Shown here piece by piece: positions 9,524 to 17,081 of a stretch of DNA of 54,402 nt. Position 1 is the first letter of the stretch. Every line of letters begins with the position of its first letter. The position numbers and the translations under genes are program-made. The notes under the pieces were generated by a model, which worked only from the letters and a program-made list of their open reading frames with translations, ran no database searches and was not told the DNA's origin. Origin of the DNA: Pleurocapsales cyanobacterium LEGE 10410 (GTDB taxonomy: Bacteria; Cyanobacteriota; Cyanobacteriia; Cyanobacteriales; Xenococcaceae); NCBI GenBank assembly GCA_015207195.1, contig JADEXJ010000022.1, positions 1 to 54,402 on the forward strand, given 5' to 3'.

Positions 9524-9540
9524 TTTTTGTTTAAGTCCCG

Positions 9541-9916
9541 TTATTTGAGAGCTACTTGCCTACTCGCTGCTTTTTTGAGATGAAATAAAACAAAAAGCAG
9601 AATAAAAACCAAGTTTTCTATCTGTTCAAAATTGACTCAACCTATTACAAGTGATTACGATTTTTCAGGTTTAATTATCTAGGAAGTTAATTTTATCATA
9701 ATATTAATAACTTGTTATTACCTAATTTGTACAAAAATCTAGGCGTTGCTTAATAATTTTTGGCTCTATTCACTCATTAGCCAAAAAAAAAGCTATAGGT
9801 TTGATTGATTGGGTAAATGCTAAAATAAAGACACTAAAACTATTAAGCAAATTGTTTGTTTTTCGATTGAAGTAGTGTCTTAGCCAAACAATAAAAATTC
9901 ACCTTGGGGTTGAGTT
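9541..9916. other. Intergenic region with one strong hairpin
   Basis: 376 AT-rich bases without a gene. TTTTTGGCT (9757-9765) pairs perfectly with AGCCAAAAA (9779-9787) around 13 bases. The stem is A/T-flanked on both sides, so it could act as a terminator in either direction, but no transcript clearly ends here. The promoter of the downstream EF-G-like gene should lie between 9790 and 9910; no clear box was found. Confidence 0.4.
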
Positions 9917-11947
9917 ATGAGTAATACCGTTAAAAACACTCGTAATGTGGCAATTGTCGGTCCATATTCTAGCGGAAAGACCACCTTATTAGAAAGCATT
10001 TTATCTGTTACCAAAGCAATTTCTCGCAAAGGCAATGCTAGAGACAAAAATATGGTTGGTGATAGTTCGATAGAAGCACGCGATCGCGCCATGAGCGTAG
10101 AACTATCAGTTGCCAGTACTAAGTACCAAAACATCGATTTTACCTTTCTAGATTGTCCTGGATCGATAGAATTTGCCCAGGAAACCTATAATGCTTTAGT
10201 CGGTGCGGGAGTTGTTGTAGTAGTTTGCGAACCAATAATTGAAAAAGTTTTAACCCTAGCACCCTTATTCAAATTTCTCGATGATTGGAAAATTCCTCAT
10301 CTAGTATTTATTAATAAAATCGACCGTAACTTCCACGATTATCGGGAAATTTTACAGGTTCTTCGCGAAGCTTCTCATCGTCCTCTAGTTCCGCAACAGT
10401 ACCCAATTTATCAGAAAGAGCAGTGTATTGGTTACATCGATCTGGTGAGCGAACAAGCTTATCACTATCATTCCCATAGTCCTGCCGATCCCGTGCCACT
10501 CCCCGAACACCTCGCAGAATCCGAACAAACCGCACGGATGGAAATGTTGGAAACTCTAGCTGATTTTGACGACCATTTATTAGAAGAACTGATCGAAGAA
10601 ATCGAACCACCTCAGGCAGAAATATTAAAAGACCTCAAACAAGAATTAAGTGCCGATCTGATCGTTCCAGTCTTTTTCGGTATGGCAGAAAATGATTATG
10701 GAGTACGTCCTCTGCTCGATGCTTTAGTTAAAGAAGCACCTTCTCCTGAAATTACGGCGCAAAGTCGTGGTTTAACGAGTCAAGCCCAAGGAACTACTAT
10801 CGCGCAAGTCTTAAAAACCTACTTTACTTCCCAGGGTGGACGCTTATCTCTAGTCCGAGTTTGGCAGGGAGAGCTTAATGACGGCATGACTCTTAATGGA
10901 GAAAGAATTGGCGGGATTTATCGGTTAATGGGTCAACAGCAAATACCAGTTCAGCAAGCATCTGTCGGAGAAATTGTGGCTCTGGGTCGTTTGGAGGCAA
11001 GCACAGGGGATACCCTAACCAATTCTACTAAGCCGATCGAGCCACTGCCCAAAGCAGATCCCATCGCCCCTGTATATGCTTTGGCGATCGCTCCCAAAAA
11101 CCGTAAAGATGAAGTAAAACTCAACGGTGCTTTAAGCAAACTATTAGCGGAAGATCCTTCACTGTATTGGGAACAGCATGGAGATACTCGCGAGGTGATT
11201 TTGTGGGGACAGGGAGAAGTACATCTGCAAGTTGCCTTAGACCGTTTGCGACGCAAGTATAGCCTGCCTATGAGTACCCATTTGCCTCAAATACCCTACA
11301 AAGAAACTATTCGTCGCTCTACTAATGCTCACGGTCGTTACAAACATCAAAGTGGTGGACACGGTGCATTTGGAGACGTTTACCTCGATATCAAACCCTT
11401 ACCCCGTGGTGAAGGCTTTCAATTCCATCAAACCATCGTTGGTGGCGTAGTTCCCAGACAGTACATTCCTGGAGTGGAAACTGGAGTCAGAGAATATTTG
11501 CAACATGGACCTTTGGGATATCCCGTAGTCGATATTGATGTTACTTTAACCAATGGTTCACATCATTCTGTAGACAGTTCGGAACAGGCGTTCAGACAGG
11601 CTGCACGCATTGCCATGAATGAAGGGATGAGTCAGTGCAACCCCGTATTACTCGAACCAGTGCTAGAAATTGCTGTTTCCGTACCCAATGAATTTACCTC
11701 TAAAGCTTTACAGCTGATTACAGGACGTAGAGGACAAATTTTGGGCTACGATCGCGTCGCTGACTGGAAAGGTTGGGATACAGTATCAGGATATCTACCT
11801 CAAGCGGAAATGCACGACTTTATTATCGAGTTGCGATCGCTTACTTTAGGAGTGGGCTTTTTCAACTGGGAAGTTCATCATCTGCAAGAAGTTCCCGACA
11901 GATTAGCCGATAATATTTTGGCTACTGCCGAAAGTAACGGTAAATAA
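9917..11947 (+). CDS. Elongation factor G-like GTPase (EF-G paralogue)
   Basis: 676 residues. The GTP-binding domain shows a P-loop GPYSSGKTTLLES (about 15-27), a G3 motif DCPG near 77 (the family consensus is DTPG), and a G4 motif NKIDR near 135. Domains II-V follow in EF-G order, with a domain IV-like GGHGAFGDVYLDIKPLPRGEG and a C-terminal domain V ITGRRGQILGYD. It lacks the SYRLEKA-type switch I of the housekeeping factor and has EARDRAMSVELSVA instead. It resembles the EF-G-like group of actinobacteria and cyanobacteria whose ribosomal role is uncertain. It stands alone, not in the str operon (no rpsL, rpsG or tufA nearby). Confidence 0.8.
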   Translation: MSNTVKNTRNVAIVGPYSSGKTTLLESILSVTKAISRKGNARDKNMVGDSSIEARDRAMSVELSVASTKYQNIDFTFLDCPGSIEFAQETYNALVGAGVVVVVCEPIIEKVLTLAPLFKFLDDWKIPHLVFINKIDRNFHDYREILQVLREASHRPLVPQQYPIYQKEQCIGYIDLVSEQAYHYHSHSPADPVPLPEHLAESEQTARMEMLETLADFDDHLLEELIEEIEPPQAEILKDLKQELSADLIVPVFFGMAENDYGVRPLLDALVKEAPSPEITAQSRGLTSQAQGTTIAQVLKTYFTSQGGRLSLVRVWQGELNDGMTLNGERIGGIYRLMGQQQIPVQQASVGEIVALGRLEASTGDTLTNSTKPIEPLPKADPIAPVYALAIAPKNRKDEVKLNGALSKLLAEDPSLYWEQHGDTREVILWGQGEVHLQVALDRLRRKYSLPMSTHLPQIPYKETIRRSTNAHGRYKHQSGGHGAFGDVYLDIKPLPRGEGFQFHQTIVGGVVPRQYIPGVETGVREYLQHGPLGYPVVDIDVTLTNGSHHSVDSSEQAFRQAARIAMNEGMSQCNPVLLEPVLEIAVSVPNEFTSKALQLITGRRGQILGYDRVADWKGWDTVSGYLPQAEMHDFIIELRSLTLGVGFFNWEVHHLQEVPDRLADNILATAESNGK

Positions 11948-12077
11948 CTTTAGCAACATTATCTAATTTGTGAGAAGCTAAATAGCTGGATGTTTTTTGT
12001 CATTCGTTCTTTGTCATTAGTTTGATTCTCACCTTTGATTCCTGATTGCTATTGTTTTAAGGCGATTGCCCGATTAG

Positions 12078-12422
12078 CTAAACAGAATCTGCCAGGCGAT
12101 CGCTTTTAGCTGCCATAATAAAATCATTTTGGTGCAGTCCGTTAATCGCATGAGTCCACCAGGTTACAGTTACCTTGCCCCACTCGGTAAGTAAGGCTGG
12201 ATGATGCCCTTCCTCTTCAGCAATTTCACCAACCGAATTAGTAAAAGCTAGTGCCGTTTTAAAATCATCAAACTTATAAACCCGTTGTAAACGTAGTTCC
12301 CCATCTTCGGTGATAACATCCCAATCGGGGATCTGAGTTTTGTAATTCTTGATTTCCTCTTCTGTGGCAGGAGGGACATCGCCACTACAGGGAACGCATT
12401 TTTGCTCTTTGAGTTCTGTCAT
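12078..12422 (-). CDS. phhB: Pterin-4a-carbinolamine dehydratase
   Basis: 114 residues, normal length. The family signature is clear: PDWDVI near the N-terminus, FKTALAFTNSVGEIAEEEGHHP with the catalytic His pair, and VTVTWWTHAINGLHQNDFIMA. The enzyme dehydrates 4a-hydroxy-tetrahydropterin; in cyanobacteria it is often present without phenylalanine hydroxylase and its physiological partner is unclear. It is transcribed leftward, alone. CVPCSGDVP in the N-terminal extension is a shared feature of many cyanobacterial members. Confidence 0.9.
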   Translation of the reverse strand: MTELKEQKCVPCSGDVPPATEEEIKNYKTQIPDWDVITEDGELRLQRVYKFDDFKTALAFTNSVGEIAEEEGHHPALLTEWGKVTVTWWTHAINGLHQNDFIMAAKSDRLADSV

Positions 12423-12514
12423 TCTTCTTGCTCCTTAGTTCGATGGTGGCTACGATGACGTGGGTGCAGATAAGTAGGTGGGAGTAAATTAAATAGAAGA
12501 TAATTGGTCAGCTT

Positions 12515-12541
12515 AGGGAGATAGGGAGATAGGGAGATGGG
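12515..12541. repeat. GGGAGATA short tandem repeat
   Basis: Three copies of the 8-base unit GGGAGATA or GGGAGATG between two leftward genes. It is the same family as the repeat at 846-893. Confidence 0.8.
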
Positions 12542-12641
12542 GTGTTTGGGTATTATAAATTATTGTGCCTACCTACTTATATCTATAATACTGCTATCTC
12601 AAACATTGCAGATACTTGGAATGGTTATCCTACAATTAAGC

Positions 12642-13568
12642 TTAATCTGAAGCGAACTGTTGTAATAAATAGGCATAAAACTCTGGCTTATCTACCTGAG
12701 TCATCACCTTGATCTTACGTCCACCAGCCTTAAGGATAGTTCTTCCTTGACTCGCACCAGTAGTAATAATATCTGTTTCTTGTTCTAAAGTTTGATACAG
12801 TTCTGGACGTGCTAAATATGCCGTGGCTAAAATATCCCAGCAGTAATAATCTTGAGGAATTGCCAGAGCATAACACAAACCTACCAAGTCTGATAAAAGA
12901 TATCTGCGTTGTTTGGCAAGGGTGCGAATAAACTCAGCAGTCACGGGAACATCATTGGTTAAATCGAGGGGACATAGTGTAATTGGAATCTTAGTGTCCC
13001 AAATTTGTTTGGCTGCGATCGCATCCCAGAAAACGTTCCATTCTGCCGTACCATCATGCTCTAGGGCAAACACCTTTTGAACGTTCCCCCCTACGGTTAA
13101 TGCTCCTCCCATCCAGACAATCTCAGCTATGCGGTCAGCTATTTCTGGTTTTAGGGCGATCGCCTGGGCTACGGTAGTCAGAGGTCCAGTAACCATCAAA
13201 GTTACAGGTTCGGGTGCAGTCTGTAGTTGCTCGACGATCAACTCTTGTCCCGATACTTCTACTAAAGGAGTTTTCAGGCGATCGCTTTCATTGAGAATCG
13301 GAAAATTGTCAATTATGGTGCAGTCACGACGGAAACCTGGCGGAAAGGGATTCAAACCCCTAACCGTACTTTTGGCAACGGGTATCTTGTTGCGTCCCAT
13401 CAAGTCTAAGATCTTACGACTGACACTAACCGCAGCATCTATATAGCAGTCAGCAGGGGTAACAACTACAGCCAACGGCTCTATTTCTGTCATGGTCATT
13501 AACAAAATTAGAGACAAAAAATCGTCGATCGCACCATCATGATCCATCAACACCAGTTTTTTAGACAT
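12642..13568 (-). CDS. Inosine/uridine-preferring nucleoside hydrolase
   Basis: 308 residues. The N-terminal metal site reads LMDHDGAIDD (Asp9, Asp11, Asp15, Asp16), a variant of the family DTDPGxDD. VTGPLTTVAQAI (the family GPLTNxA loop), IVWMGGAL and EWNVFWDA follow at the expected positions. The enzyme hydrolyses the N-glycosidic bond of ribonucleosides using bound calcium. The start codon lies 2 bases after the stop of the SmtB-type repressor, so it is the third gene of a metallothionein-repressor-hydrolase operon. That makes metal-dependent expression likely, which is unusual for this enzyme. Confidence 0.85.
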   Translation of the reverse strand: MSKKLVLMDHDGAIDDFLSLILLMTMTEIEPLAVVVTPADCYIDAAVSVSRKILDLMGRNKIPVAKSTVRGLNPFPPGFRRDCTIIDNFPILNESDRLKTPLVEVSGQELIVEQLQTAPEPVTLMVTGPLTTVAQAIALKPEIADRIAEIVWMGGALTVGGNVQKVFALEHDGTAEWNVFWDAIAAKQIWDTKIPITLCPLDLTNDVPVTAEFIRTLAKQRRYLLSDLVGLCYALAIPQDYYCWDILATAYLARPELYQTLEQETDIITTGASQGRTILKAGGRKIKVMTQVDKPEFYAYLLQQFASD

Positions 13569-13570
13569 AG

Positions 13571-13987
13571 TTATTCACTTTCTGGCTCGTCTAAATGTTC
13601 GGCTACCGACTGATATAGATCTAATACATGACGATCTAAAAGACGATAGTAAACCTTTCTACCTTGTTTCTGATAGCTTACCAGTCTTAGCGATCGCAAG
13701 GTACGCAGTTGATGAGATACCGCTGACTCGCTCATTTCTAGTAAAGCAGCTAAGTCGCAGACACATAAATCTCTTTCTGCCAACAAAGACAATATTCGTA
13801 GCCGATTGGCATCTCCTAGTAGCCGAAAAAACTCCGCCATCCGTTGCGCCTTAATTAATTCCAGAGCCTTTTGGCGGAGACTATTCAAATTTTGAACGTC
13901 AACAGAATGATTTGTAATACAGATAGGAATTTGAGACTTAGCTGTTGACATAAAAGATTTGCTAAAAAATTTTGGTTGCTCTTCCAA
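13571..13987 (-). CDS. smtB: ArsR/SmtB-family metal-sensing repressor
   Basis: 138 residues. The winged helix spans about 45-115 (ANRLRILSLLAERDLCVCDL, SESAVSHQLRTLRSLRLV, GRKVYYRL). The alpha5 zinc site is intact: Asp and His in LLDRHVLDLY and His and Glu in AEHLDE. The N-terminal Cys (PICITNH) and the CVCD cysteines match the alpha3N site of SmtB and BxmR sensors, so zinc and possibly copper, silver or cadmium may be sensed. It lies 20 bases after the metallothionein gene on the same strand, so it would be autoregulated from the operator at 14214-14233. In Synechococcus the equivalent genes are divergent. Confidence 0.88.
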   Translation of the reverse strand: MEEQPKFFSKSFMSTAKSQIPICITNHSVDVQNLNSLRQKALELIKAQRMAEFFRLLGDANRLRILSLLAERDLCVCDLAALLEMSESAVSHQLRTLRSLRLVSYQKQGRKVYYRLLDRHVLDLYQSVAEHLDEPESE

Positions 13988-14007
13988 CTTACTGCTTACC
14001 GTTCGAT

Positions 14008-14172
14008 CTAACTACAGTTACAGCCTGACATTTTACAGCTTTGGTCGTTTACGTGACCGTTAGCACAAGCTTCACAACAGTAATACTTACCATCTTTTTT
14101 GATTGCTTCTTCTAGAGAAACTTCGCAAGAGCAGCGATCGCAAGCGCATTTTACTAAACTAGCGTTAGCCAT
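14008..14172 (-). CDS. smtA: SmtA-type bacterial metallothionein
   Basis: 54 residues. Cysteines at 9, 11, 14, 16, 32, 33, 36, 46, 51 and 53 follow the SmtA arrangement (LVKCACDRCSC, YYCCEACANGH, SGCNCS), with His40 as in zinc-cluster metallothioneins. The protein binds zinc, cadmium or copper in the cytosol. The start at 14172 is chosen because AAGGA lies about 10 bases upstream and the family begins at this Met; a longer frame reaching 14244 would run through the promoter and operator. First gene of an operon with the repressor and nucleoside hydrolase. Confidence 0.92.
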   Translation of the reverse strand: MANASLVKCACDRCSCEVSLEEAIKKDGKYYCCEACANGHVNDQSCKMSGCNCS

Positions 14173-14208
14173 AATTATTGTCCTTATATTTTGTTTTTTA
14201 CTATATTT

Positions 14209-14233
14209 ATTATATCTGAACATATGTTCAGAT
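14209..14233 (-). promoter_or_regulatory. SmtB-type operator and -10 box of the metallothionein operon
   Basis: A perfect 20-base palindrome ATCTGAACATATGTTCAGAT (14214-14233) contains the TGAACATATGTTCA core known for SmtB, ZiaR and BxmR. On the minus strand it runs directly into TATAAT (14214-14209), so bound repressor would block RNA polymerase. The Shine-Dalgarno sequence and metallothionein start follow 37-42 bases downstream. Confidence 0.9.
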
Positions 14234-14312
14234 GTATAGGACAAAAACTTTTTTTATTTAAATGTTGCAAACCGAGCCTCAAATCTGCTAAATTAGTTGA
14301 GCGAAATAAAAA

Positions 14313-14385
14313 GCCAGGATAGCTCAGGTGGTAGAGCAGAGGACTGAAAATCCTCGTGTCGGCAGTTCAAGTCTGCCTCCCGGCA
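14313..14385 (+). tRNA. trnF: tRNA-Phe (GAA)
   Basis: 73 bases fold as a standard cloverleaf: acceptor GCCAGGA with TCCCGGC, D stem GCTC/GAGC, anticodon stem GAGGA/TCCTC with loop CTGAAAA (anticodon GAA), variable GTGTC, T stem GGCAG/CTGCC with loop TTCAAGT. Discriminator A; the CCA end is not encoded. The fourth acceptor pair is A-C, a mismatch. A weak hairpin (AGGC at 14463, GCCT at 14473) followed by T residues lies about 80 bases downstream and may terminate it. Confidence 0.95.
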
Positions 14386-14591
14386 CTGATTGTACATTAA
14401 AGAGTTATTTGTCAGATTTAAATAATTAATGTCAGAAAACTTCATGGCTTAAACGATTTTATAGGCGTTTGAGCCTTTTTTGGGTTTTTTTGGGTTTCAA
14501 ATGCCAAGATTTTTGCTCAAAAAACCAGATTTAATTGTCTTAATGTTTGTTTAAACTATAATTTTCTCTGCACCCCAATCACTTTCGCTTC

Positions 14592-15068
14592 TTAAGCTTG
14601 TTGTACTCGATAGCGAACCAAAGAAGCACAGCGATAGACCATTGCAGCACGACTATCGACCTCAAGCTTGATAAAAATGCGCCGTAAATGAGTAGATACT
14701 GTCCACTCGCTAATTTTTAACTTTTTTGCTATTTGTTTATTTGACTTACCATGAGCAACCAAATCGACAATCTGTAGTTCTCTTTCGCTCAATAGATCTT
14801 GAGGATCTAAGACTACATTTTTCAAAGTATCTTTGGGCTGAACGACCAAACAGTCTTTACTGTCAATGTTAATTTGTCCAAAAACTGTATAGTAAGAATT
14901 TTCTTGAAAAATAGTTACGGGATTGCTATTATCGCTAGACTGAGCAAAATGTGGCTGAATTATTAAAAATAAGGAATTACTAAACCAAACCTCACCCATA
15001 ATTAGGAATTTGAGTGAGACAGTTTCTTTCCCCCGATCTGTTTTGCGATAAATTGAGATACTTCTCAT
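14592..15068 (-). CDS. LuxR-type HTH transcriptional regulator with unusual N-terminal domain
   Basis: 158 residues. The C-terminal 65 residues are a LuxR/FixJ helix-turn-helix: LSERELQIVDLVAHGKSNKQ, IAKKLKISEWTVSTHLRRIF and the expected end with KLEVDSRAAMVYR. The N-terminal 90 residues do not form a receiver domain (no Asp pocket) and look like a small beta-rich, PAS-like sensor, which is not certain. It is transcribed away from the lipid-synthesis island but is the nearest regulator to it. It may share a transcript with the unknown gene upstream, 115 bases away. Confidence 0.75.
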   Translation of the reverse strand: MRSISIYRKTDRGKETVSLKFLIMGEVWFSNSLFLIIQPHFAQSSDNSNPVTIFQENSYYTVFGQINIDSKDCLVVQPKDTLKNVVLDPQDLLSERELQIVDLVAHGKSNKQIAKKLKISEWTVSTHLRRIFIKLEVDSRAAMVYRCASLVRYRVQQA

Positions 15069-15182
15069 AGCCTTGAAAAATACTAAAAAGTGAATTGGTT
15101 AATTTTCGTTTTTTATCAGAACTTAGTCACTGTAAAGCTGCATAGGTTGTGTTGTGTGGCTAGATCGAGAAAGAAAATTGAA

Positions 15183-16115
15183 TTATAAATAGTACCCAAC
15201 TCCCTTTACGTTATTCCAGAAATAACTTTCCTGTTCCAAGTTGGTTGACTCTGAATCAGTTTGTATTGGGTTAGTAGAAGTATTATTACTAGGTATTACT
15301 AAATGAAAAACTACCAAATTTACTCCCGCAATTAGCAGCTTACTCAGACCCGCACGAACAATTAACTGGCGTAGATATTGACGTTCCATTGCTATCACTG
15401 GATTACGTCTATTGAGCATTTGGCAGGGAATTCCCCAATTTTCTAACACTCCAAAAATGCTAGGAAAAGGATCGCGATCAAGGTTTTTCGGTAATTGATA
15501 AGTTAAAACAAAGGCAGATTTTAAACTAGCAAGCAAAGCTACCGTATCGCGGAAAGCCAGGCTTAGAATATTATCTCGATCTCTATTGAGCTGCTCGTTA
15601 CGCCGATCTAATGCCCTTGCCATAGACTCCCATTGTCCAAAAAATTCTGCGGGTTTGTTATTAGGTAATAGGGATTCTTGCAGGCTGTCTCCCAACCAAT
15701 ACAATCCCAGTTTGGCTAGATCTTTTTGCTGTTTTTCTTTTTCCCATTCTCTTAAAGACCAAATTGTTTCTGCTGTCATAGCGTTATTTTGACCATTAAT
15801 GCTTTGAGGAGTAATAAGCTCTGGTCGCTGGGAATAAAAATCGGCATTATTAACAATATTCCATAGTTCTCTTACGACCCACAATTCTATTTCGTTTCCC
15901 ATATTTTCGGCGATGAGAACTCCGTGATGAGATAGGGCGATCGCGGGATCGAGGACGCAGCTCCAATTATGATATCGATCTTGCATTAAGCTAGGCAATT
16001 GCTTCTTTGAGGAATAATAGGGAACTAATTTATTATTTATTCCTTGTCTTTTTAACAACAGTTTTTTGCTAGTTTTCATTTTCGATAAGATATATCTTAA
16101 TAAGCTTAAAACCAA
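15183..16115 (-). CDS. Protein of unknown function
   Basis: 310 residues; no family recognised. It is soluble and rich in aromatic residues, with ELWVVRELWNIVNNADFY in the first third, SMARALDRRNEQLNRDRDNI in the middle and a region about 185-275 that looks like a PIN- or nuclease-like alpha/beta fold only in a loose sense (FAFRDTVALL-type helices, LIVRAGLSKLLIAGVNLVVF). The N-terminus may begin at the later Met of SKMKTSKKLLL, because the first ten residues are poorly supported. The Ser/Asn/Thr-rich tail is probably disordered. It is upstream of the LuxR-type gene on the same strand. Confidence 0.5.
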   Translation of the reverse strand: MVLSLLRYILSKMKTSKKLLLKRQGINNKLVPYYSSKKQLPSLMQDRYHNWSCVLDPAIALSHHGVLIAENMGNEIELWVVRELWNIVNNADFYSQRPELITPQSINGQNNAMTAETIWSLREWEKEKQQKDLAKLGLYWLGDSLQESLLPNNKPAEFFGQWESMARALDRRNEQLNRDRDNILSLAFRDTVALLASLKSAFVLTYQLPKNLDRDPFPSIFGVLENWGIPCQMLNRRNPVIAMERQYLRQLIVRAGLSKLLIAGVNLVVFHLVIPSNNTSTNPIQTDSESTNLEQESYFWNNVKGVGYYL

Positions 16116-17081
16116 AATTCTCTAAAGAGCAGGTCGCAATTGAAGCAGAATGAAAACTGTCATCGTGCTATTACACTATCACCTACAATCTTCTGGACAG
16201 TTGCTAATTATTTAAATGGATTCAGTAACTCGATTTAAACAAACAGGATAAAAAAAGGATTGAAATGCAGTCTATATCGCCTGGTTTAGAAAATCGCTCT
16301 CAATTTCAAAACTTAGGTTGTGGATGCTTTCTACAAACCAAATACCAGTTTCTAGAAACGACCTTCCTAATACTTGCTACTGATAATAGATACTTACAGC
16401 GTTTTTCAGTTTATTGAGGTACATCTAACTTCTGCCTTCTGCCTACATGCGGGGAGTACCCCTTTGTGCCTCCTGCCTCAAGACGATTTTTCTGTACCTG
16501 ACTTAGATGAAAACTGCTGTATTTTTTAAACCACTTCACTTTAAGTATATTCACTTAAAAACAAAGTAACTGTCAAGTAATTAACACTTTGATATTTAAC
16601 AAGAAGTTTTTAAATTTAACCCATTCGTCTAGCCCTGAGTTGCTTATTTAGATGTAATAATCCTTGGCAACTGCTTGTACCATGTAAGACTCCTTTAAGC
16701 AGCTCAACTGACTATATATAGACTACTCACACACTATATAAAAACCAAATTTCTAATGCAAGTCACACAAACTAGGTAACTACTTAACATTACCTAAATC
16801 GAGGGACATTAATTTAAATTACTTGAAATGTGTGACTAGTAATTATTTGGTGCAGCGTTTATCACTAAAAGTAGTCAGATTTATTGATGACTCAACCGAC
16901 TGCAATATTAGCTTGTTTTGAGAAAATTAAGTATTAAGAAAACGTAAAAGAATTCAAGCCTCCAAACAGCTGGAAGAGGATATATTCACGATTTTTTTAC
17001 TATTTCTAACGAACTATCGACTTGATAGCGATTCGCTCAAATCAAACATAAGTAGGTGATTCGTAGCATAATCGAATTAAT
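16116..17081. other. 966-base non-coding region upstream of the lipid synthase
   Basis: No gene is supported. Around 16425-16490 there is a dispersed-repeat-like segment with repeated CTTCTGCCT and TCCTGCCT words around GCGGGGAGTACCCC. The rest is AT-rich (runs of TTTAA, TATATAGAC). It separates divergent transcripts (the unknown gene leftward, the synthase rightward), so it must hold both promoters. Its length suggests a regulated promoter with a long leader. No riboswitch or specific operator was recognised. Confidence 0.5.

Larger units (their letters stand above)
8736..9540 (+). mobile_element. Decayed IS701-like insertion sequence
   Basis: Terminal inverted repeats are visible: CGGGACTTAAACAA at 8736-8749 and its complement TTGTTTAAGTCCCG at 9527-9540. 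Between them lie the N- and C-terminal parts of an IS701-type transposase, with the catalytic middle replaced by hairpin-rich repeat sequence. At about 0.8 kb it is far shorter than a full IS701 element (about 1.4 kb), so it is non-autonomous. The same end sequence recurs at 40754. Confidence 0.8.

Noticed and set aside
9757-9787. Perfect hairpin upstream of the EF-G-like gene considered as a terminator
   Set aside because: No gene clearly ends before it and there is no T tract after the stem in either direction; kept only as a note in the spacer.
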